The notes: a model not told the origin generated them from the letters alone. Numbered from the stretch's first letter, positions 1 through 8,117 are shown. The stretch is 64,000 nt of DNA from Sphingobium sp. TKS (GCF_001563265.1 NZ_CP005083.1:2793001-2857000), one strand, 5' to 3'. Translations and numbers: made by a program.

Positions 1-2
1 TC

Positions 3-47
3 GGCCGCCTCAGCCAGACCAAGTGGGACATGAGGGACTTGAAATGA
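3..47 (+). CDS. possible C-terminal end of a truncated gene
   Basis: The first 47 bases carry an open frame reading GRLSQTKWDMRDLK before a TGA. The window edge cuts off the rest, so the family cannot be named. The composition is GC-rich like coding DNA and changes abruptly to AT-rich after the stop, which fits a gene end here. This rests on 14 codons only, so it may be chance. Confidence 0.3.
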   Translation, partial: GRLSQTKWDMRDLK

Positions 48-159
48 CTCATATAAATTATTGATATTAAACAATTTAATTATATTGCGATGCCACTGTT
101 TAACAGTGGTGCAATTTTGCAACGCAGCAGGATTTTTTGTGCGGTTGCGATACAGGCAT
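48..159. other. AT-rich intergenic patch with 17-bp dyad
   Basis: Positions 51-87 are almost entirely A and T (about two G/C bases in the first 36), in sharp contrast to the GC-rich genome. A dyad follows at 93-109 (CCACTGTT-T-AACAGTGG). It could be the upstream gene's terminator region, a promoter or a protein-binding site. No open frame with coding character is visible. Confidence 0.5.
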
Positions 160-191
160 AAAAAAGGGGCCGGCGAAGCACCGCCGACCCC
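160..191 (-). terminator. rho-independent terminator of clpX
   Basis: On the minus strand, GGGGTCGGCG and CGCCGGCCCC (one G-U pair) form a 10-bp stem, followed directly by a run of T. It lies 27 bases after the clpX stop codon, so it should end the clpX transcript. Confidence 0.75.
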
Positions 192-217
192 AAATTTCAA
201 ACTGTCAAAGGATGGAT

Positions 218-1486
218 TCAGGCCGCGTCTTCGGCCCGCTTGTCCTTCTCGCTGAACACGCGAATCGGTTCCTTGCTGCCCGCGACCACATCCTTGTCGA
301 CGACCACTTCGCCTACGCCTTCCATCGAAGGCAGGTCGAACATAGTGTCGAGCAGGATCGCCTCCAGGATCGAGCGAAGCCCGCGCGCGCCGGTCTTGCG
401 CTCGATCGCCTTCTTGGCGATCGCGGTCAGCGCGTCGTCGGTGAAGCTGAGTTCCACATTCTCCATGTCGAACAGCTTCTGATATTGCTTCACCAGCGCG
501 TTCTTCGGTTCGATCAGGATCTTGACCAGAGCGGTCACATCCAGATCCTCCAGCGTCGCGATGACCGGCAGACGGCCGACAAATTCGGGGATCAGGCCGA
601 ATTTCAGCAGATCCTCCGGCTCGCTCTGACGCAGCAATTCGCCGGTCTTGCGTTCCTCAGGAGCCGCGACATGGGCGCCGAAACCGATCGACTTGGCTTC
701 CAGACGGTCACCGATGATCCGTTCCAGACCTGCGAACGCGCCGCCACAGATGAACAGGATGTTGGTCGTGTCGACCTGCAGGAATTCCTGCTGCGGATGC
801 TTGCGGCCACCCTGGGGCGGAACCGAAGCGGTCGTGCCTTCCATCAACTTGAGCAGCGCCTGCTGAACGCCCTCCCCCGACACGTCGCGGGTGATGGAGG
901 GATTCTCCGCCTTGCGGCTGATCTTGTCGATTTCGTCGATATAGACGATGCCGCGCTGCGCCTTCTCGACATTATAGTCGGAGGCCTGGAGCAGCTTGAG
1001 AATGATATTCTCGACATCCTCACCGACATAGCCCGCTTCGGTCAGCGTCGTGGCGTCGGCCATGGTGAAGGGCACATCGAACGTCTTGGCCAGCGTCTGC
1101 GCGAGCAGGGTCTTGCCGCAACCGGTAGGCCCGACCAGCAGGATGTTCGACTTGGCCAGCTCGACCTCGCCCGGCTTGGTGCCATGGTTGAGGCGCTTGT
1201 AATGGTTGTGGACGGCGACCGACAGGACGCGCTTTGCCCGGTTCTGGCCGATCACATAATCGTCCAGCACATCGCAGATTTCCTGCGGGGTCGGCACGCC
1301 GCCATCCTTCTTGCCGACGAGACCGCCCTTGGTCTCCTCGCGGATGATGTCGTTGCACAGTTCCACGCACTCGTCGCAGATGAACACGGTCGGCCCCGCG
1401 ATCAGCTTACGCACCTCATGCTGCGACTTGCCGCAGAAGGAGCAGTAAAGCGTGCTTTTAGAATCGGAGCCCGTAAGCTTAGTCAT
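218..1486 (-). CDS. clpX: ATP-dependent Clp protease ATP-binding subunit ClpX
   Basis: ClpX is the AAA+ unfoldase that delivers tagged or unfolded substrates to the ClpP peptidase in the cytoplasm. The 422-aa length is normal. The N-terminal zinc-binding domain has Cys15, Cys18, Cys37 and Cys40 (CSFC and CDEC). The Walker A motif GPTGCGKT is at residues 119-126 and a Walker B motif (VYIDEID) follows. clpP lies directly upstream on the same strand with a 133-bp gap holding a plausible separate promoter. In Alphaproteobacteria ClpXP degrades cell-cycle and stress regulators; that role is family knowledge. No anomalies are seen. Confidence 0.97.
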   Translation of the reverse strand: MTKLTGSDSKSTLYCSFCGKSQHEVRKLIAGPTVFICDECVELCNDIIREETKGGLVGKKDGGVPTPQEICDVLDDYVIGQNRAKRVLSVAVHNHYKRLNHGTKPGEVELAKSNILLVGPTGCGKTLLAQTLAKTFDVPFTMADATTLTEAGYVGEDVENIILKLLQASDYNVEKAQRGIVYIDEIDKISRKAENPSITRDVSGEGVQQALLKLMEGTTASVPPQGGRKHPQQEFLQVDTTNILFICGGAFAGLERIIGDRLEAKSIGFGAHVAAPEERKTGELLRQSEPEDLLKFGLIPEFVGRLPVIATLEDLDVTALVKILIEPKNALVKQYQKLFDMENVELSFTDDALTAIAKKAIERKTGARGLRSILEAILLDTMFDLPSMEGVGEVVVDKDVVAGSKEPIRVFSEKDKRAEDAA

Positions 1487-1555
1487 TCGCCAATCTCTCT
1501 TCCCTCTTTCAGGCGAACAGCCGCCTGTGACGAGGGATATTCTGGTCCTAGGATC

Positions 1556-1585
1556 ATCCTAGACCGCGACGCGCCCGTTTCACAA
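1556..1585 (-). promoter_or_regulatory. candidate clpX promoter
   Basis: Upstream of clpX, TTGTGA (1580-1585) and TAGGAT (1556-1561) are separated by 18 bp and resemble -35 and -10 hexamers. A 15-bp palindrome CTAGGAT-C-ATCCTAG at 1548-1562 overlaps the -10 element and could be an operator. The call rests only on hexamer similarity and spacing. Confidence 0.35.
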
Positions 1586-1619
1586 GGGGAGAAAAGGGCG
1601 CGGGCGGTAAACATCGGGT

Positions 1620-2255
1620 TTAGCCTTCGCTCGTGTCCGCCGCGGCTGGGCGGCGGTCAAACACTTCGTCGACCAGACCGAACGCCTTGGCTTCCTCTGC
1701 TTCCAGGAAGGTATCGCGGTCCATCGCCCGTTCCACTTCCTCCAGCGAACGGCCGGTATATTCCACGTAGAGATTATTCAGGCGGCTGCGGATTCGCAGG
1801 ATTTCCTTGGCCTGAATCTCGATATCCGACGCCATGCCCTGCGCGCCGCCCGAGGGCTGGTGGACCATGATCCGGGCGTTGCTGAGCGCGATCCGCTTGC
1901 CCGGCTCGCCAGCGGCGAGCAGGAAGCTGCCCATGGAGGCGGCCTGACCGATGCAGACGGTGCCCACCTGCGGCCGGATATATTTCATCGTATCGTGGAT
2001 CGCCATGCCGGACGTCACCACGCCGCCGGGCGAGTTGATGTACATCCAGATGTCCTTCTTCGGATTTTCCGACTCAAGGAACAGCAACTGGGCCACGATC
2101 AGCGAGGCCATATGATCCTCGACCTGACCGGTGACGAAGATGATCCGTTCGCGCAGAAGGCGCGAAAAAATGTCGAAGCTGCGCTCGCCCCGGTTGGACT
2201 GTTCGATAACGATGGGGACCAGAGCGGCCATGGGATCGGACATGATTTCGGTCAT
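1620..2255 (-). CDS. clpP: ATP-dependent Clp protease proteolytic subunit ClpP
   Basis: ClpP is the serine peptidase that forms the tetradecameric chamber used by ClpX and ClpA. The 211-aa length is typical. The nucleophile is Ser107 in GQAASMGS and the catalytic His132 is in MVHQPSGG. The start at 2255 has a GAAAGAG ribosome-binding sequence; an internal ATG at 2243 is possible. The gene is followed by clpX, as in most bacteria. The upstream DNA holds a sequence resembling a heat-shock sigma-32 promoter, which fits the known induction of clpP by protein damage. Confidence 0.97.
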   Translation of the reverse strand: MTEIMSDPMAALVPIVIEQSNRGERSFDIFSRLLRERIIFVTGQVEDHMASLIVAQLLFLESENPKKDIWMYINSPGGVVTSGMAIHDTMKYIRPQVGTVCIGQAASMGSFLLAAGEPGKRIALSNARIMVHQPSGGAQGMASDIEIQAKEILRIRSRLNNLYVEYTGRSLEEVERAMDRDTFLEAEEAKAFGLVDEVFDRRPAAADTSEG

Positions 2256-2290
2256 TTTGCTCTTTCAGGGTGATTGCTTTTGCCCGTTCA

Positions 2291-2321
2291 CTACATCGGG
2301 ACAAAATGCAGACTGTTCAAG
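2291..2321 (-). promoter_or_regulatory. candidate sigma-32 (RpoH) promoter of clpP
   Basis: On the minus strand, CTTGAA (2316-2321) is separated by 15 bp from CCCGATGT (within 2291-2300). This closely matches the heat-shock promoter pattern CTTGAA...CCCCATNT. It ends 35 bp before the clpP start codon. No comparable sigma-70 hexamers stand out nearby. Confidence 0.5.
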
Positions 2322-2368
2322 GGGTCGCGTGAAACGCAGGTGAGATCGGGCAAATGCCCCGCGCGAAA

Positions 2369-3352
2369 TCAGTCGCGCCGGGCGAAATCGGATGGCGCCT
2401 TGAAGGCGAGATAGGCGAGCCGCCGCACCTCCCGCCGGCCGCGCACGACGGTATCGAGGATGAGGCCGCACATGCCCGACAAGGTGGCAAGGATCATCAG
2501 GCCCGTCACCAATATGGCGGTGGGGAAACGCGGCACAAGGCCCGTCTTCATATAAGTGAGGATCAGCGGAGCCGCCAGGATCAGCCCGGTCGCGGCCAGC
2601 AGCGCAGCGATGATCCCAAAGAAGAGGACCGGCCGTTCGATGCGATAAAGCGTGATGATCGTGCGCAGGATGCGCCACCCGTCACGATAGGTGGAAAGCT
2701 TGCTGACCGACCCTTCCGGCCGCGCCCCATAGGCGGTGACCACCTCCGCCACAGGCATGGCGAGCTCCAGCGCATGGACGCTGATTTCCGTCTCGATCTC
2801 GAAACCGGCGGAAAGAACCGGGAAGCTTTTCACGAACCGCCGGGAAAAGACGCGATAGCCCGAAAGAATGTCGGTGAAGCTGCGTCCGAAAAGCTGCTTC
2901 AACAGGCTGGTCAGCGCCCAATTGCCAAAGCGATGGCCCCGGCGATAGGCTTCCTCGATCTCGCTCCTGCGCGAGCCGACGACCATGTCGAGATTGTCTT
3001 CCAGCATCGCCGCGACCATCCGCGGCGCGGCGGCGGCCTCATAGGTCGCATCACCATCGGCCATGATATAGATGTCCGCATCGACATCCGCGAACATGCG
3101 GCGGACGACATGGCCCTTGCCCTGCTGCGCCACGCAGCGGACGATAGCCCCTGCCCCGGCGGCAAGCTCGCGGCTCCCATCGCTGCTGTTGTTGTCGAAG
3201 ACATAGATTTCAGCGGTCGGCAACGCGCGGCGAAAATCCTCCACCGTCTGAACGATCGCGCCAGCCTCATTATAGCAGGGAAGGATGACCGCTATCCGTG
3301 GGCTTGCGACCGCCTCCCCGCTTTCCACTGCCGGAAATTCCTTCATCGACAC
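2369..3352 (-). CDS. family 2 glycosyltransferase with two C-terminal membrane helices
   Basis: This 327-aa protein starts with the GT-A nucleotide-sugar fold: VILPCYNEAG near residue 20, the DGDATYE metal-binding motif around residue 98, and GSRRSEIEEAYRRGHR in the acceptor region. Two hydrophobic segments follow at about 235-260 and 275-300. This layout is that of dolichol- or undecaprenyl-phosphate glycosyltransferases (DPM/GtrB type), which load one sugar onto a lipid carrier at the inner membrane. Sugar and end product cannot be read from sequence. It sits between tig and clpP, which are neighbours in many bacteria, so it looks inserted into the chaperone-protease cluster. It is probably transcribed from its own promoter in the 141-bp gap. 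Confidence 0.85.
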   Translation of the reverse strand: MSMKEFPAVESGEAVASPRIAVILPCYNEAGAIVQTVEDFRRALPTAEIYVFDNNSSDGSRELAAGAGAIVRCVAQQGKGHVVRRMFADVDADIYIMADGDATYEAAAAPRMVAAMLEDNLDMVVGSRRSEIEEAYRRGHRFGNWALTSLLKQLFGRSFTDILSGYRVFSRRFVKSFPVLSAGFEIETEISVHALELAMPVAEVVTAYGARPEGSVSKLSTYRDGWRILRTIITLYRIERPVLFFGIIAALLAATGLILAAPLILTYMKTGLVPRFPTAILVTGLMILATLSGMCGLILDTVVRGRREVRRLAYLAFKAPSDFARRD

Positions 3353-3432
3353 GCAAACCTTATTACCGCCCCGTCCCTGTCGACATGAACGGGCTTGATT
3401 AAAATTTCATCTGCCATGTCGCGGCAGAAATG

Positions 3433-3468
3433 AAAAGCGCCCGCACTTCCTTGCGAAGCCGGGCGCTT
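3433..3468 (-). terminator. rho-independent terminator of tig
   Basis: Arms AAGCGCCCG and CGGGCGCTT form a perfect 9-bp stem, followed by TTTTC on the minus strand, 26 bases past the tig stop codon. It separates tig from the glycosyltransferase. Confidence 0.75.
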
Positions 3469-3493
3469 ATCCATTCAGACCGAAGCGGCCTTA

Positions 3494-5095
3494 TTAAGCC
3501 TTGGCGGCTGCCTTCTTGGCCGGAGCCTTCTTGGCCTTGGGCTTGTCATCGGCAGGAGCTTCCTCAGCCACGGCCTCGTCCTGCTTGGCGGGAGCCTTCT
3601 TCGCCGGAGCCTTCTTGGCCGGAGCCTCTTCGGCCACCTCAGCAGCCGGAGCCTCTTCAGCTTCAGCGGCCTTCTTCTTCGGAGCAGCCTTCTTCGCCTT
3701 GGGCTTTTCGTCATGGTCATGGTCATGACCACAGCCCGGACCATGGACGTGCGGCTTCAGATCGCCGTCTTCGGCCTCGATCGCGGCTTCCAGCTCTTCA
3801 CGGCTGACGGCTCGATCGGTGATCTCCGCCTTTTCGAACAGGAAGTCGACGACCTTGTCCTCATAGAGCGGGGCGCGGAGCTGAGCCGCGGCCATCGGAT
3901 CCTGACGGACATATTGCACGAAACGCTCGCGGTCCTGCGGGCTGTACTGCTGCGCAGCCTGCATGATCAGGCGGTTCATTTCCTGATCGTTGACGACAAC
4001 GCCATTGGCCTGGCCGATTTCCGAGAGCAGCAGGCCCAGGCGGACGCGGCGCACCGCGATGCCGCGATAATCTTCCTTCTCCGCTTCCATCTCGGCCAGA
4101 GCCGCTTCCGGATCTTCCTCATGGCCGGCTTCATGTTGAAGCTGCGCCCAGATCTGGTTGAATTCGGCTTCCACCATGCTCGGCGGCACGTCGAAGTCGT
4201 GCGAAGCGGCGAGCTGGTCGAGCAGCTTGCGCTTCATATGCGTGCGGGTCAGGCCGTTATGTTCCTGCTCAATCTGGCCCTTCAGCAGCTCCTTGAGCTT
4301 GTCCAGACCTTCCAGACCCAGCGACTTGGCGAAATCATCGTCCAGCTTGGGCTTGTCAGCGTTCAGGATCGACTTGACGGTGATGTCGAAGGTTGCGGCC
4401 TTGCCGGCGAGGTGGGCGGCGCCATAATCTTCCGGGAAGGTGACGGTGATGGTCTTCTCATCGCCCTTCTTGACTCCGGCAAGCTGCTCTTCGAAGCCCG
4501 GAATGAACTGGCCCGAACCGATCTTCAGCTTCACGTCTTCGGCCGAACCGCCTTCAAAGGCTTCGCCGTCGATCTTGCCGACGAAATCGATGGTCAGCGT
4601 GTCGCCGTCCTTCGCCTTGTGCGAAGCGGCATGCTCTTCCAGCGCGCCCTGCTGGGTCGCGATGCGGCCCGCGGCTTCGTCAACCTGCTCGTCAGCGACT
4701 TCGACGGTCAGGCGTTCCAGCTTCAACCCTTCGACGCTCGGCGCGGCGATTTCGGGCAGCACTTCCAGCGCCACCTTGATCTCCGCATCCTTGCCGAATT
4801 CGAAAGTTTCATCCAGCTCGACGGAGGGCTGCATCGCGGGACGCAGCTTGTTGTCCGCGATCAGCTTTTGAATGCTGTCCTGGATCGAGCTGTTCAGCGC
4901 GTCGCGTTGCAGCGATTCGCCATGCATCTTCTTGACGAGATTGGCGGGCACCTTGCCAGGGCGGAAGCCCGGCATCCGTACCTGCGGCGCGATCGCGGCG
5001 ACTTCCTTTTCCACACGGGCGTCGATGTCCTTCGACGTGATGGTCACGGTGTAGGCGCGCTTCAGGCCCTCGTTCAACGTCTCGACAGTCTGCAT
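3494..5095 (-). CDS. tig: trigger factor with extended Lys/Ala-rich tail
   Basis: Trigger factor binds ribosomal L23 and shields nascent chains; it also has peptidyl-prolyl isomerase activity. The ribosome-binding signature GFRPGKVPANLV lies near residue 45, the FKBP-type domain covers about 160-245, and the SurA-like C-terminal domain follows. I chose the ATG at 5095 (533 aa, MQTVETLNEG) because it has a GAGAAGAG ribosome-binding site; the open frame upstream runs through a tRNA gene and is not coding. After about residue 445 comes a His/Asp stretch (HVHGPGCGHDHDHDEK) and then a tail of about 65 residues rich in KAPAKKA and EEAPA repeats. That tail is longer than in enterobacterial trigger factors. 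Confidence 0.96.
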   Translation of the reverse strand: MQTVETLNEGLKRAYTVTITSKDIDARVEKEVAAIAPQVRMPGFRPGKVPANLVKKMHGESLQRDALNSSIQDSIQKLIADNKLRPAMQPSVELDETFEFGKDAEIKVALEVLPEIAAPSVEGLKLERLTVEVADEQVDEAAGRIATQQGALEEHAASHKAKDGDTLTIDFVGKIDGEAFEGGSAEDVKLKIGSGQFIPGFEEQLAGVKKGDEKTITVTFPEDYGAAHLAGKAATFDITVKSILNADKPKLDDDFAKSLGLEGLDKLKELLKGQIEQEHNGLTRTHMKRKLLDQLAASHDFDVPPSMVEAEFNQIWAQLQHEAGHEEDPEAALAEMEAEKEDYRGIAVRRVRLGLLLSEIGQANGVVVNDQEMNRLIMQAAQQYSPQDRERFVQYVRQDPMAAAQLRAPLYEDKVVDFLFEKAEITDRAVSREELEAAIEAEDGDLKPHVHGPGCGHDHDHDEKPKAKKAAPKKKAAEAEEAPAAEVAEEAPAKKAPAKKAPAKQDEAVAEEAPADDKPKAKKAPAKKAAAKA

Positions 5096-5165
5096 CTCTT
5101 CTCTCAAACGCTTTCTTAAAGCTGAATTTCGTTGGCGCTTGGCGCTGCTCCACGTCCTGGCGCAC

Positions 5166-5250
5166 TGGTGCGGGCGAAGGGACTCGAACCCCCACATCTT
5201 GCGATACCAGAACCTAAATCTGGCGCGTCTACCAATTTCGCCACGCCCGC
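5166..5250 (-). tRNA. tRNA-Leu(UAG)
   Basis: An 85-nt class II tRNA on the minus strand. The acceptor arms GCGGGCG and CGCCCGC pair perfectly and the 3' CCA is encoded. The D-loop carries AATTGGTAGACGCG, the anticodon stem is CCAGA/TCTGG and the loop TTTAGGT gives anticodon UAG, which reads CUA and related CUN codons. A variable arm and GGTTCGAGTCC T-loop are present. Confidence 0.96.
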
Positions 5251-5391
5251 ATCGGTCGCCGGTCGGCGCGGCATAGAGAAAAGAGTCTCTCGAAGCAAGG
5301 CCCAGAGGCCAAGCCTGTGGATAACTGGTGGATAACTCCCAAGGGAACCCCGCGCCAGCCTGCGCGTAGCCCATATCAAGGAGAAACAGCC

Positions 5392-5583
5392 ATGGCTACC
5401 CAACCCGATCCCGCCCCCGACGGCATCCCCCCACCGGACATCATCGAGCCGCAATCGCCGCCGGAAACGCCCGCGCCCACCACGCCCGAAGAGACGCCCG
5501 CCGGCGAACCGCCGGAAATCATACCCGAAGGACCGGATTTCGATCAGCCCGATCGCGCCCCGCCGGAAATCCCGCCGGGCTGA
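5392..5583 (+). CDS. Pro/Glu-rich acidic micro-protein of unknown function
   Basis: A 63-aa frame begins at an ATG preceded by AAGGAGAAACAGCC, a strong ribosome-binding site, and ends at TGA. Twenty-two of 63 residues are proline and 14 are Asp or Glu, with only one Arg and no Lys, so the product is predicted to be disordered and strongly acidic. There is no signal peptide, Cys residue or recognisable domain. It stands alone between tRNA-Leu on the other strand and the sigma-factor gene. The ribosome-binding site and in-frame composition make it more likely real than chance, but no function can be assigned. Confidence 0.6.
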   Translation: MATQPDPAPDGIPPPDIIEPQSPPETPAPTTPEETPAGEPPEIIPEGPDFDQPDRAPPEIPPG

Positions 5584-5731
5584 TCGACGCATTTTGGCAA
5601 CAGAGAGTCAGTTTTCCACAGAAACGGGAAATAATGCGCCGGCAATCGCTGGACAGGCTCCTGCATCCATGATTGAACTATGACAAACAGATGAAATCGG
5701 GAGAGGCGCGGCTGACATCAAGGGGGTCAAC

Positions 5732-6337
5732 GTGCACAGGGTTCGCGCTAAGCTGGAATGGTTCAAGACAGTGATCCTGCCACAGGAAGCTGCTCTCCGG
5801 GGGCGGCTCAGGCGGATACTTCCTGCCAATCAGGAACTGGAAGACATGGTCGCGGAGGTTCTCGCCCGCGCCTATGCCACTGAAAATTGGGAAAATGTGA
5901 CCACGGGCCGGGCGTATCTCTTCACGATCGCCCGCAATCTGGTGATCGACACGGCCCGCCGCAACAAGGTGGTCAGTTTCGAAACCATTGCCGACCTGGA
6001 ATTGCTGCAGGGCGAAAATAATGTGGAAGCGCAGCTCCACGCCCGCGAAGCTTTGCGCCAGGTCGAAGCAATCGTCGATTCGCTGCCGACACAATGCCGC
6101 CGGGTCTTCATTCTTCGCCGTATCCACGAAAAATCGATGCTGGAAATAGCGGAGGAGATGTCTCTATCCGTTTCTACTGTTGAAAAACATCTGGCCAAAG
6201 CGATCGCAATAGTTATGCGGGCCTGGGCGGAACGTGAGGAAACGGATTTCGAACGTGCGGGCGTCGGGACCAGATTCGGGCTACGAAAGCAGGGACAAGA
6301 TCGAGGCGGAAGCCGCGCGCCTGCTGGCAAGGCTTAA
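5732..6337 (+). CDS. FecI-type ECF RNA polymerase sigma factor
   Basis: This 201-aa protein carries sigma region 2 (about 30-75: ELEDMVAEVLARAYATE, then RAYLFTIARNLVIDTARR) and region 4 (about 115-165: LPTQCRRVFILRRIHEKSM with a helix-turn-helix SVSTVEKHLAKAI). It belongs to the FecI group of extracytoplasmic-function sigma factors, which normally activate an outer-membrane TonB-dependent receptor gene. The start is a GTG with an AGGGGG ribosome-binding site. The last ~35 codons overlap the following FecR gene by about 100 nt, and the residues after the helix-turn-helix (AEREETDFERAG onward) look like a non-conserved tail. No receptor gene follows, so its regulon is elsewhere. Confidence 0.9.
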   Translation: MHRVRAKLEWFKTVILPQEAALRGRLRRILPANQELEDMVAEVLARAYATENWENVTTGRAYLFTIARNLVIDTARRNKVVSFETIADLELLQGENNVEAQLHAREALRQVEAIVDSLPTQCRRVFILRRIHEKSMLEIAEEMSLSVSTVEKHLAKAIAIVMRAWAEREETDFERAGVGTRFGLRKQGQDRGGSRAPAGKA

Positions 6338-7280
6338 TTGCGACCCCAGCGCGCAGGACGAAGCCGAATTCTGCCGCTGGATCGAATCGGACCCCCGCCA
6401 TGCCGTGGCGTTCGCCCGGGCCGAAGCCGCCTGGGAAGCGGCCGAGCGCCTGAAGAGTGCCGCCGCCGAGGTCAACCTGCCTCCGCTGGAAGCCATAGTC
6501 AGCGAGGAACAGCAGCGCCGCCTGTCGCGCAACATCATGATCGCCGCCGCCGTCGCGGTGATGCTGTTCATCGTCGCCGCGATCGTCACCGTCCGCACCT
6601 TCAGCGGCGTGGATCATTACGAAACCCGGATCGGCCAGATCAGCGACATCGCGCTCAATGACGGCTCCACCCTGCACCTCAACAGCGACAGCGCCGCAGA
6701 GGTCCGCTTCACCGATCATGGCCGCAAAGTCCGCATTCTCAAGGGCGAAGCCTCGTTCGATGTCGCGCACGACCGCTCGCGCCCCTTCGACGTGGAGGCC
6801 CGTTCAGCCGTCATCCGCGCTGTCGGCACCGCCTTCAACGTGCGCCTGCGCCCCTCCATGGTCGAACTGACGGTCACGCAGGGAATTGTCACTGTCCATT
6901 CGGGCAACAAGCTGGCCCAGCAAGTCAGCGCGGGCAGCGGCGCCGTCATCCAGCCGCGCAGCGTTTCGCTCACCCATCTCGACTCGCGCCTGATCGGCCA
7001 GCGCACCGCCTGGCGCGAGCAGATGGTCGAACTGGACGGTGAAACGATCGAACAGGCGGCCAGTGAATTCAACCGCTACCGCGCGGCGCCCATCCTGATC
7101 GGGGATACCCGTGTCTCGTCGCTCCGCATCGGCGGCCGTTTCCGCATCACCGACAGCAAGGAATTCCTATCCGCCTTGCAACTCAGCCTGCCGATCCGGG
7201 TCGTGGGCGGGCAGGACGGCTCGGTCATGCTGCTCTATAAGGATGAACTGGAACCGGCGGATAACGCAGCCGGCGAATAA
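6234..7280 (+). CDS. FecR-family anti-sigma/transmembrane sensor
   Basis: FecR proteins sit in the inner membrane, hold the partner sigma factor and respond to a signal from a TonB-dependent receptor. In this 348-aa protein a FecR N-terminal domain (about 20-80, AEAARLLARLNCDPS and FCRWIESDPRHA) is followed by one membrane helix at about 99-121, a periplasmic FecR beta domain (about 125-230), and a C-terminal STN-like region (about 265-340). Start is GTG at 6234 or 6255; both overlap the sigma gene, and the conserved N-terminal domain begins too early for a start after the sigma stop. The overlap suggests translational coupling and balanced sigma/anti-sigma levels. Confidence 0.88.
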   Translation: MRKRISNVRASGPDSGYESRDKIEAEAARLLARLNCDPSAQDEAEFCRWIESDPRHAVAFARAEAAWEAAERLKSAAAEVNLPPLEAIVSEEQQRRLSRNIMIAAAVAVMLFIVAAIVTVRTFSGVDHYETRIGQISDIALNDGSTLHLNSDSAAEVRFTDHGRKVRILKGEASFDVAHDRSRPFDVEARSAVIRAVGTAFNVRLRPSMVELTVTQGIVTVHSGNKLAQQVSAGSGAVIQPRSVSLTHLDSRLIGQRTAWREQMVELDGETIEQAASEFNRYRAAPILIGDTRVSSLRIGGRFRITDSKEFLSALQLSLPIRVVGGQDGSVMLLYKDELEPADNAAGE

Positions 7281-7344
7281 GATTGCGGAAAATCTTTCCT
7301 ATGCAGACGCGTGGGGAGGATTTTGCTGCAAGTTCCTGACCGGA

Positions 7345-8043
7345 CTAACCCAACAACTCCCGCACCAATTCCGGCACCAGATCACTGGCCGGCCCCATGC
7401 GACTTTCTTCGAAATAGAAGCTCCCTGCCGACGGGTCCAGATTCAGCTCCAAGGTCCGCGCGCCTACATGGCGCGCTGTCTGCACAAACCCCGCCGCCGG
7501 ATAGACCGCGCCGGAGGTTCCAACCGAAACGAACAGATCGGCCCGCCGGAGCGCCTCATCGATCATGTCCATCTCGTAAGGCATTTCGCCAAAAAACACG
7601 ATGTCGGGCCGCAATCGCGGTTCGCCGCACCCATCGCAAACCGAAGCCGGCGGCAAGGCTTCCATCCAGCGCTTCGCTTTCCCACAGGCCGCGCAAAGCG
7701 CCGACTGCAACTCCCCATGCATGTGGATCAGCCGCTTCGCCCCGGCCCGCTCATGCAGATCATCGACATTCTGGGTGACGATCAGCAATTCCCCCGGCCA
7801 TTGCGCATCCAGCGCCGCCAGCGCCTCATGCGCGGCATTGGGCCTGACCTCCGCCAACTTCGCCCGCCGCTCGTCATAGAAGCGATGCACCAGCGCGGCG
7901 TTGCGCGCCAAAGCTTCGGGGGTACACACATCCTCGACCCGATGTCCCTCCCACAGACCGTCCGGCCCGCGAAAGGTTGCAAGGCCACTCTCGGCCGAAA
8001 TCCCTGCGCCGGTCAGGATTACGATATTGCGAATGTCGTCCAT
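7345..8043 (-). CDS. cobB: NAD-dependent protein deacylase, sirtuin (CobB type)
   Basis: Sirtuins remove acyl groups from lysines, consuming NAD+ and giving nicotinamide and O-acyl-ADP-ribose. The 232-aa protein has the NAD motif GAGISAESGLATFRG near the N-terminus, QNVDDLHERAG, the catalytic His in HMHGEL, and a zinc ribbon made of CAAC and CDGC pairs. A Tyr-x-x-Arg motif in FYDERRAKL matches the residues that in E. coli CobB and human SIRT5 recognise succinyl-lysine, so it may desuccinylate as well as deacetylate. It is transcribed alone, converging on fecR. Confidence 0.93.
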   Translation of the reverse strand: MDDIRNIVILTGAGISAESGLATFRGPDGLWEGHRVEDVCTPEALARNAALVHRFYDERRAKLAEVRPNAAHEALAALDAQWPGELLIVTQNVDDLHERAGAKRLIHMHGELQSALCAACGKAKRWMEALPPASVCDGCGEPRLRPDIVFFGEMPYEMDMIDEALRRADLFVSVGTSGAVYPAAGFVQTARHVGARTLELNLDPSAGSFYFEESRMGPASDLVPELVRELLG

Positions 8044-8117
8044 CCCCTGAGCTTAGCGATCGAGCGAGCCGCTCGCGACGATTTTCCTTCCCGCCCATTT
8101 TCTATTGCGATGGCCAA

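Noticed and set aside
137..1870. 577-codon open frame antisense to clpX and clpP
   Set aside because: Runs across two conserved genes and the gap between them; composition is that of a reverse-strand shadow.
5166..5250. tRNA-Leu(UAG) as an integration site
   Set aside because: No integrase, direct repeat of the tRNA 3' end or mobile gene was found next to it; the same holds for the other two tRNAs.
5096..5374. N-terminal extension of trigger factor to 626 aa
   Set aside because: The extension would translate through the tRNA-Leu gene; the ATG at 5095 has a ribosome-binding site and matches the family start.
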